In this document: in pieces, positions 11,690-22,217 of the stretch | Numbering within the stretch: position 1 is the first letter of the stretch | How the letters are laid out: every line of letters begins with the position of its first letter | Source of the DNA: Ricordea florida | Lineage: Eukaryota; Cnidaria; Anthozoa; Corallimorpharia; Ricordeidae | NCBI GenBank assembly: GCA_949710005.1 | Contig: OX453283.1 | Span: 22,481,204-22,545,203 of the forward strand | Direction: 5' to 3' | DNA length: 64,000 nt | Program-made: the position numbers and the translations under genes | The notes under the pieces: generated by a model | What the model was told of the DNA's origin: nothing | The model's database searches: none | The model's input: only the letters and a program-made list of their open reading frames with translations

Positions 11690-12390
11690 CCTTGGGAAAT
11701 GTTGCACCTGTTTATATATTTGTTATCTAAACTATAACTTCTGAATCTTAGAAGTTTTTGAAATACTATTTTTATGTATTTTTTATTTGATTAAAATTGT
11801 CTCAGCAACCATGATAATACTAATGAAAAATCGTAATAAATTATTCTTTTTATCTAGGTTTCTTGCTAGGCAAGCAAGCTTCCTGTGGGACCCTGTTACT
11901 TCACTCAAAATCTCTTGAAATAATCTAAAAATTGTAGAATATGTGAAGTAAATAAAGACTGATTGAATGAGAACTTCAGTTCAAAATAATTTATTTGCAT
12001 TTAAAATTCTAAACTTGTTTCATTTATATTATATTCTTTATGTAATCATAATTTTGTTGTTTTGATTATAAAATAATTAATTGCATTAATAGCAAACAGT
12101 AACAATGTATTATTTTCAAAGACTGAATTTCTGTGTCCCAATCATATTACTGGTTCCATATTGTAAAGTAACATTCAAATAATAAACCTACTGTATCTAC
12201 AAATCCAGTTGGGGTGGTGTTGTAGTGGGTTACACGTCATTAACCTGAATCATCTTTTGGATTTATTGTAAACTAAAAGTTGTGATTATCATTAGAAAAC
12301 AGTGATTGTGTGTATGAGAATTGCTCAGTGCTCGAGCTGGGTCCTGAGTTTCTGGGGTGTGTTGGTATATTGTTATGGTACCCCATGTTC
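11690..12390. other. Spacer between the two Harbinger genes
   Basis: AT-rich; several AATAAA-like hexamers on both strands fit the shared 3' region of two convergent transposon genes. No exon. Confidence 0.45.
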
Positions 12391-12392
12391 TG

Positions 12393-13423
12393 TTAACTGG
12401 CTTGTGGTGTTGGAAAATGTGGAGGGGCATGCAGAGGCAAAGTACTTGACTGAAGCATCATTTGCCTGAGCATTGTAAGGCCCTCTGCAATGGAGCCACT
12501 TAGCCTTTCCATGCTTGTGGTTAGCCTACCCATGTGATCTGAATACCCTTTATCCATGCTGTTCATTTTTCCCAGTAACTGTTTTTTAATTTCAATTTCT
12601 TCCTGTACCAAATTTAAAAGCTGGTGATCAACAGAAAGCTTCCTCTTAAGTTTATCTTGTTTGTAGCCTTTTAGCTTTGTGTTTTGCAAATCTCTCTTCT
12701 CCTTTATTATGCCGGGTCCCGGGGTTTCTTGGCCTTGACTTGCTTATGTTTCTGTCCTCTCCTGATCCTGGCTAGAGCTCTCACTCTGTTCAGCTTCATT
12801 ATCAAAGCTACTAGTCAATTCTGAACTAGCAGGACTGTTACTGTTAGCTTCTATCTCCTCTGGAATCTCTGTAGACTCCTTTCCAGAGGCCATAGTCGTA
12901 GTGGCAGGAGAGCCACCCCATATTTCTTCGCAAGATTCAAAGTAAAGGAGGACAACCCGCCCGTGCCCACTCTTCTTACCACTGTCCACTGCTAAGCGAA
13001 ATTTTTGCCGTATTGCCTTCAGTTTTGTTGTAAGAATCACCTTGGTTATCTCCTCCTCTTTGTGAGGGTAATCTTCTCGATCGCCTTAGCGTTTTCGGAT
13101 GAAGGGTATTGTTCTAGGAAGAGATCTAAAATGTCCGAGTATTTCGTTTGACACGACTCCCAATCGATATTTTTGGCTGTCTGGTTGACTTTGTATTCGA
13201 GTGTTACCTTCAATAACAGCTCCACCTCGTCATCTGTCCACACGAATGACTCTACTTTCCCCTTGCCTTTTGATTTGATTTGGTGGTGGCTTTTTGAACA
13301 GACTTTGACGACATTTTGAAACAGTTTCAAGCGGATAAAACAGGTTACAACCCACGCGACGCGACGAGAAACAAACAAAGATGGCGCCAAGAAATGAATT
13401 TCGCGGGCTCCAGTCTCTTCCAC
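12393..13423 (-). pseudogene. Harbinger-associated MYB/SANT-like DNA-binding protein remnant
   Basis: Minus-strand frames give, in order: VESFVWTDDEVELLLKVTLE and WESCQTKYSDIL (a MYB/SANT-like trihelix pattern); then a region with FRLAVDSGKKSGHGRVVL and EIWGGSPAT followed by an acidic Ser/Glu-rich linker; then a lysine-rich coiled-coil tail (KLKRKLSVDHQLLNLVQEEI). In PIF/Harbinger elements this partner carries the transposase to the nucleus and to the transposon ends. The segments sit in different frames, so the gene is decayed. Convergence with the transposase at 10566-11681 supports one transposon. Confidence 0.65.
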
Positions 13424-13429
13424 AGCGCA

Positions 13430-14039
13430 TGCTCTATTGGTTACAGCGCATACTCTAGAGAGAGCTAGCGTATTTACCTGGCTTTAGCGTATTCGTGTGA
13501 ACGGGCGAATACGATTTGAAAACGCTACGTGTGGACGCGTATTTTTTTGAAAACGGAGAAAAAAATCTCCGTTTTCAAAAATATCCGGATACGTGTGGAC
13601 AGGAAATCAACGAAACGGTGAAATTTTGTCCGTACGTGCTCCTGGCTGGCTACGAGTAGAATCAGTACAAATTTTATTTATTATGATTTACGTGGTTAAA
13701 TCTCAGTACCTATGAAATAAATCATATTATTATGTAGACGTGAGTGTTTTTTGGGAATTACACCACTCGCAAAATTCATGCGAAACTACATCCGGGACCT
13801 AGTGGCGTATTTTCCACATCCTCACAAGTAAGGATATCGATGACGTCATTTCCCGTCTTGCACGATTCAGTTTGCGTACAAAGCTGCCAAACAAACGTCT
13901 TAATGTGTTTTTGTCTCTATAACAAAAAGAAAATTATAGGTTAGCTTAAAGACATGAATTCAATGTTTTCGTGGTTAGAACAATATCTCACGAGTGAGCG
14001 AAGCGAACATAAAATTCATGTCTTCTCGCCACCGTGAAA
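13430..14039. other. Harbinger flank and dispersed repeat
   Basis: 13545-13600 holds an inverted repeat around GAAAACGGAGA/TCTCCGTTTTC next to two copies of an acgtgtgga motif, possibly the transposon's right end; a matching left end was not found. 13755-13875 is a dispersed repeat present in inverse orientation at 55341-55455 (cgatgacgtcatttcccgtc). Confidence 0.5.
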
Positions 14040-14920
14040 TATCCTCTATTTAAGAGGTACTATTCTCCGATTTACTTCTAAATCATTTTCCGATTCTACG
14101 ATTTTAGGGGTATATTCAACGAGAAGGTACTATTCTCCGGTTCTAAGATTGTCGGATATCCGTTATGATCTCTGAAAAAAAAATCCGATTCTGTTTCTCC
14201 GATTCTACGCTATTGCCGGACATAAAAAAACTTGTCATTTTTCTACAGACGCTTCAGGAACAAGGCAGCTACTGGGTGTAGATATATGGTTTGTTTTCCC
14301 TTCCATAGCGCTGATGTTATTATGTCATTGTAGAATCGGAAAACTCGTAGAATCGAAAGAGTTGTATAGAACTGGAAGGGCAGAGATATCATGTATATAT
14401 CCACCACGAGTCCCATTGTATGAAATTGTTTCCTTTACAGGCAGATATTTCATGTATATACCCACACCACGAGTCCCCTGTACGCAATTGAATGGTACGT
14501 TGATGTAACTGAATGGTGCATTGAATAATTTAGCACGTCTCACGTAGCTGGGGACTCGTGGTGGGTATATATATGTAGCAGTTCAATTTTTTCCCTGGTT
14601 CAAATTTTATTTTCCTTTGTTTTCTGGTATGGTAATGATAATGAGTTTGAAACAAAAGAAAATAAAATTTGAACCAAGAATAAAATTGAACTACAACATA
14701 TACATGAGATCTTTCCCATCGGAAGAGTCGTAGAGCCGGAAGAGTCGTAGAATCGGAAGAGTCAAGATTCGGAGGAGTCGGAAGAATCGGAAAAGTTGAA
14801 AAATCAGAAGAGTCGTAGAAGCGGAAGAGACTTATAATCGAAGATTCGGAAGAATCGGAAGAGACGTACGTGGAAACGTCAAAGTCCTAAAATCAAAAGA
14901 GACATAAAATCAAAGAATGG
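14040..14920. repeat. Degenerate short-period repeats on both strands, with an inverted repeat
   Basis: 14050-14230 is rich in 'ccgattctacg' and 14705-14920 in its complement, 'cgtagaatcggaagagt', in irregular tandem. Between them 14580-14692 is an inverted repeat (AGTTCAATTTTTTCCCTGG and complement, about 40-bp arms), and 'atgtatatacccaccacgagtccc' modules recur at 14390, 14453 and 14548. No coding. Confidence 0.6.
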
Positions 14921-14959
14921 GAAGAGTCGTCTCTTGACATTCATATTTTACAATTCTTC

Positions 14960-15262
14960 CAGTTCAGCCATAATCACACTTTTCTGCACATGGGAGTTGA
15001 TCCTGTGGGACGTTAAAGAACCCACACACTGTTCGAAAAGAGTAGGGGACGTAGTTCCCGGTGTGGTGGTCTATCTCTACGTCTGGTTTCATCTGACAAT
15101 TCATGCACGGGTTGGGTGGGTGGGTGAGATCATATATGGACTGATAGCGGCAGCCAGAGGCGCCTTTACATGCTGACGTCCGATCTCACCCAATAGAAGT
15201 GTAAAGCCCCTTTGAAAATATTAATATGAAAAAGTGCGCTACACAAATTCATTATCATTATC
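14960..15262 (+). repeat. Dispersed repeat ending in a CATTAT tail (SINE-like)
   Basis: The block ends 'gcgctacacaaattcattatcattatc', the tandem CATTAT tail typical of many short retroposed repeats. The same tail in the other orientation is at about 55607-55645 (aatgataatgataatgaatttatatagcgc). No RNA polymerase III boxes were confirmed. Confidence 0.5.
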
Positions 15263-15596
15263 CTTTGTGAGTCCGTAATATAACCGCAGAGGACGAAGAA
15301 ATGATTGTGACTGAATATAAGAAAATTTCATATATGTCAACTGCGGAAGAAAGATTTTAAGAAAAGAAATATCGTCCCAGTTATGTCAGCAACTTAAGTA
15401 GTGGCGAAAAGTTTCATGGCACAAGTTTGTCTCGCGTATTTGTATGCAAATATTTAATCCACTGGGACGTTTTGTTATCGGATGTCTTGGCTTAGTACAA
15501 TGGGTACGGGATAATTATGAGAATGCAAACGATAAACAGTTCATTTGCAATTTTATGAATAGATGCCAAAGTGAACTGCTGTGACTTGAGAGCAAA

Positions 15597-15687
15597 ATGG
15601 GCAGATTATTGAAGCTGTTTCGTTTGCTTACGATCGCTTCTTTACCAGTGTCAATTGTTCTATACATTCTGCACAGCAATGGCCAAG
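15597..15687 (+). CDS. Sulfotransferase gene A, candidate exon 1 (cytoplasmic tail and membrane anchor)
   Basis: ATG at 15597 opens MGRLLKLFRLLTIASLPVSI followed by VLYILHSNGQ and a consensus donor (AAG|GTAAGC). This is a short basic tail plus one hydrophobic helix, the type II Golgi anchor expected of carbohydrate sulfotransferases. An equivalent 91-bp exon with the same donor stands before gene B (21348-21438), which is the main support for calling it. The exon ends in phase 1, whereas the catalytic exon at 18955 must be entered in phase 0, so at least one joining element is missing. Intron 1 is about 3.3 kb and full of repeats. Confidence 0.6.
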
Positions 15688-16469
15688 GTAAGCGAAATCG
15701 ATTCACGTGGTGTAATAGATAAAAAGTCCATAAAGGAGACAGGGTCGCTGGCCTTGCACGATTTCAAAAAAAAGCGATGTCCTCAAACAAAATCCATCAT
15801 AGTTTGTCCAAAGAATTCCAAACCCCGTAGTAGTCCTCGTTTTCTCTAAATATTGCGTTGCATCCCGATGAGAGAACATAAGGGGTCTCTGTTTCTCTTG
15901 ATCCCTCTCAATACCACGAAGTAGCGTTGTTACAACTTTTTACCGCATCCAACGATTCACCACTACAAATAAGTTGTTACATATGCCTCTAAAATAACGA
16001 ATAAGCATTGAAAGAACTCCCTTTTTCTAACAATTTCAACCATAACTTTAGCAAATGTCGTAGTGTCATTATTGTACCTTGTGATAATTCCAATTTGCAG
16101 CCGGCAACACTGATTCCGCAATCGTCTTTTAACAAGGCGCATGCAAATCGCAATTTTCTCCTCGCTGTTGCATTACTGAATTTGAAAGACCATTTTGGGA
16201 TTACTAAGGCTAAATTTCCGTTTTACTCGATACTTCTTGTGCACGCTGTAAATGTTATGTTTGTTTTAAAAAACAAAAACGTATTAATATTTTGCACGTG
16301 CACTATCCGAATACTACAGCTAGAGCATGCATAATTTAGGTAGAGGATTGTAAGGAAATCTAACTCCAAATTCTTTGTTACGCTATTAAGTTCTTTATAT
16401 GGTCTCCCAAATTTGATCTTTCTAAGGTTAGAGTGGAGGTATCGGCGGATTTGCATGTTACCTATCTTC
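15688..16469. other. Intron 1 of sulfotransferase gene A, first part
   Basis: No further exon was recognised. ORFs at 16008-16334 and 16223-16486 are antisense to each other and have no motif. Confidence 0.4.
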
Positions 16470-16721
16470 TTAGTGCCCTCTGGCACATAAGGCCTCCACA
16501 GAGCTTTTCCACCATTCCTTGTCCGCTGCGACAGCTCTTGCCTTTTCCCACGTCTTCCATCCTGTTTCTCTCCTTTCCTTTTCTACCATACTTCTCCGCG
16601 TGGTCTTCGGTCTTCCCCATTTCCTTTTCCCGTCTAGTGCCCATGTCAGTGCCACGTTGCTGTTGTTGTTCTGGTCGAAGACAAGACCAGAACAAGAGCG
16701 GATTTGTATAACAGCAATCAA
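16470..16721 (-). pseudogene. C-terminal fragment of a non-LTR retrotransposon ORF
   Basis: The minus-strand frame reads LTWALDGKRKWGRPKTTRRS, then EKERRETGWKTWEKARAVAA and WWKSSVEALCARGH. The KRxxGRPKTTxRR...EKE...GW pattern followed by a short Trp/Cys tail is the usual C-terminus after the reverse transcriptase in a widespread marine-invertebrate LINE. Only this end is present. It lies antisense in intron 1 of sulfotransferase gene A. Confidence 0.6.
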
Positions 16722-16805
16722 AGTTCAAGATACGATGCGGGACATATATGTTAGTTTCGGCTCATTTAAGCCAAGTGGGGCAACATTGGTTCAATAGGTT
16801 TACAG

Positions 16806-17060
16806 TCGTTTCGCTACAAAGTCATTTAGAGACAAGTTGTTTCGCTGCATATCGAAATCGTTTTGCTGCATATCGAAGTCGTTTCGCTGCAGATAAGTAA
16901 CTTCATGTGGGTAACGTCTCAACGTTTTTTACAAAGGGAAACTGTTTTATGTTCAGCGAAACGACGCGCCTTTTGTAGCGAATCGACTTTTATATGCAGC
17001 GAAACGACCTCGATATGCAGCGAAACGACTTCGATATGCAGCGAAACAACTTAAAGCAAA
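16806..17060. repeat. Foldback array of an 18-20 bp motif
   Basis: Left half: about three copies of 'gtttcgctgcatatcgaa'. Right half (about 16955-17048): four copies of the complement 'ttcgatatgcagcgaaac'. The halves face each other across about 60 bp. ORFs over it (repeats of CSETTSI or AAYRSRF) are translations of the array, not proteins. Confidence 0.6.
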
Positions 17061-18322
17061 ACGACTTTGTATGCGAAAGGGCCATATAACGTTCAATGTA
17101 ATGTCGTTAGGATACAAAATAAGACATATTTCCAAAAATTATGTCATCACGATTCTAGACAGCACTGTTGGGCAAGATGTTTGATCAGCAACAAAACAAG
17201 GTTCATACTTTAAGCCAAGGATTTGTAATTTTAGATATTTAAATGAAATTTGAATTTTTAGTAGAGTTAAAGTTAAATACACGACCCCACAAGCTTTCAG
17301 CTTTAATTATTATCGTGTTTAAATAAAGTTTATCTATCTATCTATCTATGCATAGCTCTTCTTCCCTGATTTAATTGTAATACTTCAAGCAAGCGGTGAA
17401 AATGTCAAGCAAGCGTCTTTGTTCCCTAGAAATCCGAAACGTCGCCCTCAAAAAGGAACTACACAAGCATTGGTTCATTATTAAAAAGGATTCTGACAAA
17501 CCGGTGAGTCAAATACTTGAATTCAGAACTTAGTAGCACTTACCCCTTCCATCAATGGCGAGGTTGGACTGCGAGTGTGTGATTGAATCACACACCAGCA
17601 GTCCAACCTATTCATTAGGGGGGTTAAGAAACGACGACGGCTACGACTACGACAACCCCACAACAACAATAACATTTGTCAAAAGAATATAAATAATCGT
17701 GCAGCACGTGCAGCACGGATTTTAGCAAATACATCAGCGGGTCCTCTGCATAACGACGACGTGAAATCATCAAATTTGAGGTTTTGATGATAACGTAAGC
17801 ATGTAACAGAGAATCTTTCATTCTCTATTTTTACTCTGAAACCGCTAGTGCCGATTTATTTTTAAGATACTTCGCCCATTTTGTAACACGTGAACGAGAC
17901 TGAATAATCGCAAAAGACTTATGATAGAGCCAAGTTATATTTTGAGGTGACGTTTTCGTCTACCGTCGCCTTCGGAGACTTAAACTCCCTATTACCTGAG
18001 ATTGCACTGCAAAACTTTCCACCAATAACAGTTACTAAAACAAACTGTGCTGGTTCAGTTTTGCAGAATGCTGCACAGGGTTAAATCCGCACTATGACCA
18101 TTTTACGGCCAATCCTTGTCTCCCGACCTCGAGTTTGAAATTTTACGAGTTTGAAATCTCACATCTTTTTCCTGTGTGGCCCAGACGTAAACACCTAGAA
18201 GTGCCAGAGCCACTCTAAGTGGCCTTAAGAAATAAAAAAAAGTTGTTATGATTTGGTAGAATTTGGCTAAAATTACCAAGAAAAATGGCACTTCAAGGGT
18301 TAATTAAGAGGCATAGTAGCGA
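17061..18322. other. Intron 1 of sulfotransferase gene A, repeat-rich
   Basis: Holds a (TCTA)n tail at 17330-17348, a possible orphan exon-like ORF at 17401-17502, and a tight hairpin at 17560-17608 (AGGTTGGACTGC...GCAGTCCAACCT). No exon with family support was found. Confidence 0.45.
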
Positions 18323-18871
18323 CAAGAGAAAATGAGGAAAGAGAAAATAACCCTCCCGTCTGAAATGAAAAGGGACAGAATCTATTTTTAGCCTGGAATC
18401 TATTTATATCTCGTTCCATGGCTGCGCAGTTTCCACATGGAGCATTGCAATTACAACCACATGATGAGAAGGACATCAGCAATTGGTCAGTTAAAATAGT
18501 TTCCGGATCTAAAAATAAATTCTGTCCCCTTAGGGACGGACCATTAGAAAAGTGATGGGGGGGGGGGGAAACAAAAAAAAATTCATGCAAGGGAAAATGC
18601 CAAGAAAAAAATTCATGCAAAGAAGAAGGTAAAAAAAAATTCATGCAGAAGGAAGGTCCAGTTGTGACTTTTTCACACGTAGTAAAAACAATTCGTGCAG
18701 AGGGGTTCACCTGAAAAAAAAAATTCCTACACAAGCAGTGAGCGAAAGAAAATATTCGTGCAAGCTGAAAATTCCCCACCCCACCCCCCATCACTTTTCT
18801 AATGGTCCGTCCCTTATCATAGTAAGAGAACCCAAAGTGGAAGATACGTTCTCTTACCTCATTTTCTCTTG
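18323..18871. mobile_element. Foldback element with CAAGAGAAAATGAGG ends
   Basis: CAAGAGAAAATGAGG opens it and the complement CCTCATTTTCTCTTG closes it. The inner sequence includes 'gacagaatctatttttag'. It is interrupted by the MITE at 18533-18813. The other copy, in opposite orientation, is at 58995-59511. Confidence 0.65.
18533..18813. mobile_element. MITE with GGGACGGACCATTAGAAAAG ends, copy 1
   Basis: GGGACGGACCATTAGAAAAG opens it and the complement ending CCGTCCC closes it, flanked by TTA duplications (18530-18532 and 18814-18816). The interior repeats 'attcatgcaa/g' at about 20-25 bp spacing. Copies: 21441-21704, 24115-24368, 44608-44874. It is nested inside the element at 18323-18871. 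The minus-strand Cys/Phe-rich ORF here is a translation of the repeat. Confidence 0.8.
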
Positions 18872-18954
18872 CCTATCCTTACATCGCTTCACAGTCCATC
18901 CCATTTGCTTAACAGTAACAACATTGTTCACCATTTGCTGTTTTAACTCCACAG

Positions 18955-19800
18955 ACATTCAAATTGATGGATCCTGTTGTTCTCGAGAGACAAACTGTAA
19001 GAAAAGCATTAGTGAGGCAATATTGCGATTATAAAGGAACCAAAGGGGAATTTGTGGCTAAAACACTAAAGCAACGTTTGGCCATAAAGGTGATTCCATC
19101 ACGCAGACTGATATACTGCATGGTGCCGAAGAGTGCTAGCAGACAGCTAAGAAGATTAATCTACGACTTAAACTACACTTTGTTGCGCCAAGTACAGAAA
19201 ATTCCGCCACAAGAACTTCGTATTTTAATGAACACATATTTCAAGGTTATCTTTGTACGAGAGCCATTTGAGCGTCTTCTGTCTGCTTATAAAGATAAGT
19301 TTGTTTATCCCAGGGTAGGGGACAAGGAACTTCTCACTTTTCACGGGCGAAAAATCCTTCAAAGATTTCGACCCAATGCGACCAATCGCTCGCTTGAAAG
19401 GCTCGACGATATCACTTTTCGGGAATTTATTCAATATTTAGTGACCGAGGGAAGCAACGAAACAACAAAGGTCATGGATTGGCACTGGGATAATTACAAC
19501 AATCTCTGTCACATGTGTAACATAGATTATGACTTCATAGGACATTATGAAACGTTTGCGGAAGATTTTATGGCTTTTGAAAAAGCGTCAGGATTGAGAA
19601 TCATAGGTAATTATACTGGTTTACAGATACGCCGTTCAAAAACCTCTTCTGAGTTACTCAAGTATTACTCACAGATTCCTTTGCAATGGATCGAGAAACT
19701 CGGTGTTATTTACAAGAGCAGCTTTGAGATGTTTGGTTACAGTTTTCCGGGACCTTTGAAAAGTTTGTTTCAGCGTCAGGGACAGAGCAATTCAGTATAA
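18955..19800 (+). CDS. Sulfotransferase gene A, catalytic exon (HNK-1 / CHST8-14 family)
   Basis: An open frame enters after a pyrimidine-rich acceptor (ACTCCACAG|ACATTC); the first ATG inside is 18964, giving 278 residues. Numbered from that ATG: the 5'-phosphosulfate loop is YCMVPKSASRQLRR (51-64); the 3'-phosphate-binding motif is VFVREPFERLLSAYKDKF in outline (VREPFERLLSAYKDKF at 98-113); a late WHWDNYNNLCHMCNIDYDFI block with GHYETF matches the C-terminal HW...LC..C.I.YD.IG.xET signature. The family transfers sulfate from PAPS to GalNAc, GlcA or related sugars in the Golgi. The membrane anchor is probably the exon at 15597. The frame is intact and N-glycosylation sites (NYT, NRS, NET) are present. 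The substrate cannot be predicted. A possible AATAAA lies at 20432. Confidence 0.85.
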   Translation, partial: TFKLMDPVVLERQTVRKALVRQYCDYKGTKGEFVAKTLKQRLAIKVIPSRRLIYCMVPKSASRQLRRLIYDLNYTLLRQVQKIPPQELRILMNTYFKVIFVREPFERLLSAYKDKFVYPRVGDKELLTFHGRKILQRFRPNATNRSLERLDDITFREFIQYLVTEGSNETTKVMDWHWDNYNNLCHMCNIDYDFIGHYETFAEDFMAFEKASGLRIIGNYTGLQIRRSKTSSELLKYYSQIPLQWIEKLGVIYKSSFEMFGYSFPGPLKSLFQRQGQSNSV

Positions 19801-19907
19801 AAAAAGCCTGGGATACTGAACTGCAACTCTCGTTTTTTTCCAGGGGTAGATACTTAAAGACTCGCAGTAAAACTAAACTACACACAGTCAGGTGCTGGAT
19901 CAAAACA

Positions 19908-19985
19908 CTCCCGGTGGGGGGGAGGGTACTACCATATATAGGCTCCATAGGTATGTGCCGCTGTGAAGTGTATCGTTTTCAAGCA

Positions 19986-20036
<51 letters not shown>

Positions 20037-20324
20037 GTACCATTTTTCACGTTGTCTGAAGATTTTTTGAAAAAAAAAAAACTGAACAAGTATAAATTTT
20101 TTGAGAGAGAAACGATTGTGGTGTAAGGTTTTGTTTTGGCTAGACAGTGCTAGTGACCTACGTTTCTAAAAAACAGCTACTCTATGATAGTAGTGATCTG
20201 GGGGAGTTTACTCTAGCATAGGGTAGCAAAATTCAGCTGAACCAGCTCTGGTATAGTCTAAGGGTTCCAGGGTTCCAGCAGCACATCCCCACCCAGAAAT
20301 TCCTAAAGTACCCCCCCCCGGAAA
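19908..20324. repeat. Repeat with G-run and C-run ends
   Basis: Begins 'actcccggtggggggg...gggtact' and ends 'agtacccccccccgg', an imperfect terminal inverted repeat. Inside, 'tctagcatagggta' recurs near 19990 and 20210. It is probably a MITE lying 3' of sulfotransferase gene A. Confidence 0.55.
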
Positions 20325-21347
20325 AGGCTATCTTAACTTAAGTTATATTTCAACCCGTAATGGGGATTTCAATACAAATCTTTTTACTGTGTTTGTAAAG
20401 AACTAAGCTTTACATTTACATTAAGAAAAACAAATAAAAAAGAAAGGAAAATTCTTCATGATTGTGACGACGATTGGATTGTTTGTACTCTGCCCTTCAG
20501 TTAGTTTGCCTGAATCTCACACCTCAAGAAAATATGCTGAAGACTTAAACTAAAGCAGGACAAAACAATAAAATAATGGCATAAAGGGAAAGAATAATGG
20601 AAGCCAAGTCAGTCCTTACACATAAGCATAAGGATGGCTATTGCGCAGGCGCAGTTCACTTCTCGGGAATCAAAGATGGCGGATGACGTAATGAGACCGA
20701 AGAAATTGGGATAATCAAGCGAATTGGTAAAGTAAGTTATACCACCGTAAGGTAAAAGGCGGGTGCTGACGTTTCGAGCGTTAGCCCTTCGTCGGAGCGA
20801 AGTTTGTTTAGTTTCTTTAGAAATTATCCTCACAATACTTTAATGAGACCATTTGTATTTTCTTTGTCTATTATCATCTACAGACTCTCCATGGCCAACA
20901 AACGAAAAGACCGAAATTTTCAACAGGAGGCTTGAATTTTGGTTCTTCAAAATCTTAACATCTCAAACACAATGAATTGTTAGACGAAAAATAGAGAAAG
21001 AGATTGTAAAATAAGCTTCTCCTTTTTCTTTTTTTTTTCCTGGCGTGGTCCCTTGAGACTGAAAATGCAAATCTTTGTTTCTAGTCCTGAATATCTACAA
21101 ACTGAATTTCGGCTCTGCTGTCATGCACGAATGGACTTGAACACTGTGCCGCACTCAAGCATCCCTTGCAGCATTTCGTAACAAACAACAAAACACAGCC
21201 AGACCAACAACACAGACAATACCACCGGCTAACTGCTGTGATGTTCGACTTTCAAAGCTGGTTGTACTGTTATGCCCTTACATTACCTTAGACACACATG
21301 CGTTTGTCAGGACAGAAACACGGCATCGATTCGTTGGTCTTTTTCTA
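20325..21347. other. Spacer between sulfotransferase genes A and B
   Basis: Contains an AATAAA (20432) that could end gene A, and a Penelope-like repeat end at 20730-20830 (see the ribozyme-like core). No exon. Confidence 0.45.
20768..20796 (-). ncRNA. Degenerate hammerhead-ribozyme-like core of a Penelope-like element
   Basis: On the minus strand CCGACGA, then A, a 4-bp stem GGGC/GCUC with loop UAAC, then GAAAC-GUC. The canonical core is CUGAUGA...GAAA. The same layout with a different, still complementary stem occurs at 57168-57204. Two bases of the core differ from consensus, so self-cleavage is doubtful. Confidence 0.4.
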
Positions 21348-21438
21348 ATGAGCAGGTTACTGAAGGTCTTCGTATCTTTTATCTTTGCATCTTTGCCGGT
21401 GTTTATCTGGTTGCACAAACTACAGAGAAACAGCCAGG
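21348..21438 (+). pseudogene. Sulfotransferase gene B, exon 1
   Basis: ATG at 21348 opens MSRLLKVFVSFIFASLPVFI then WLHKLQRNSQ with donor AG|GTAAGT: a basic tail and one membrane helix, parallel to gene A exon 1 (same 91-bp length and phase). The exon itself is intact, but its catalytic exon is broken, so the gene as a whole is a pseudogene. A MITE begins only a few bases past the donor. Confidence 0.6.
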
Positions 21439-21440
21439 GT

Positions 21441-21704
21441 AAGTAAGTGGGGGTGGGTAAAAAAACAAAAAAAATTAATGCAAGGGAAAATGCCAAGAAA
21501 AAAACATTCGTGCAAAGAAGACGGTAAAAAAAAATTCATGCAGAAGGAAGGTCCAATTGTGACTTTTTCACACGTACTAAAAAAATTCGTGCAGAGGGGT
21601 TCACCTGAAAAAAAATTCCTGCACAAGCAGTGAGCGAAAAAAAAAATCGTGCAAGCTGAAAATTCCCCACCCCCCCCCCCATCACTTTTCTAATGGTCCG
21701 TCCC
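21441..21704. mobile_element. MITE GGGACGG family, copy 2 (left end lost)
   Basis: The interior 'attcatgcaagggaaaatgc' modules and the right end CATCACTTTTCTAATGGTCC...CCC are present, followed by TTA (21705-21707). The left terminus is missing and the repeat starts right next to the exon 1 donor of sulfotransferase gene B. Confidence 0.7.
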
Positions 21705-22217
21705 TTATAAGCTGTCAAAACACGTCCCACACTGCAGACCACTGCACATGTATGAATGCACTAATCAGACTGCTTCAACACTAGATCGCGGCCTCAATCA
21801 GTTTTAGTTTTTTGACAACCTCTTTTTTTCATCAAAAGATAAAACTACTAATCTCTTACAAACCGAGCGCGGGGCCATACTGGGGAATACTGAGGGCGTT
21901 ACCGTGATGTGAAAGAACATAATGTGCCAATATAAGACCAGAGACATAGCCCAATGTTGGATGCGGCATTAACATGCACCACATCATCAGCGATGCGGTT
22001 AGGTCCGGGCTCTTGATCTAGACTTAGACCTGTTCGCGGCTATTTCCCTTTTCCGTAACAAATCTAACTTGGACTAACACTACTGTACCAGCCTTACTTT
22101 CCATATTTGTACGACTTCACTCCTCTGTCCTTGTCCTGTCCTTGAGTCGCTCCACAGTCCATCCCATTTGCTTAGCAGTAACAAGGTTGTTCACCATTTG
22201 TTGTTCTTACTCCACAG
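21705..22217. other. Rest of intron 1 of sulfotransferase gene B
   Basis: The last 80 bases (22140-22217) are nearly identical to those before the gene A catalytic exon (18878-18954), including a second acceptor-like CAG and a GTAAC. Otherwise no feature. Confidence 0.5.

Noticed and set aside
17401..17502. Possible exon starting MSSKRLCSLEIRNVALKKEL with a GTGAGT donor
   Set aside because: No family recognised and no partner exon; it could be a Penelope-like fragment. Not strong enough to annotate as a gene.
18300..18794. 164-aa minus-strand ORF rich in Phe, Cys and His, with a similar ORF at 21420-21626
   Set aside because: It spans a MITE nested in another repeat; the similarity is due to the shared MITE.
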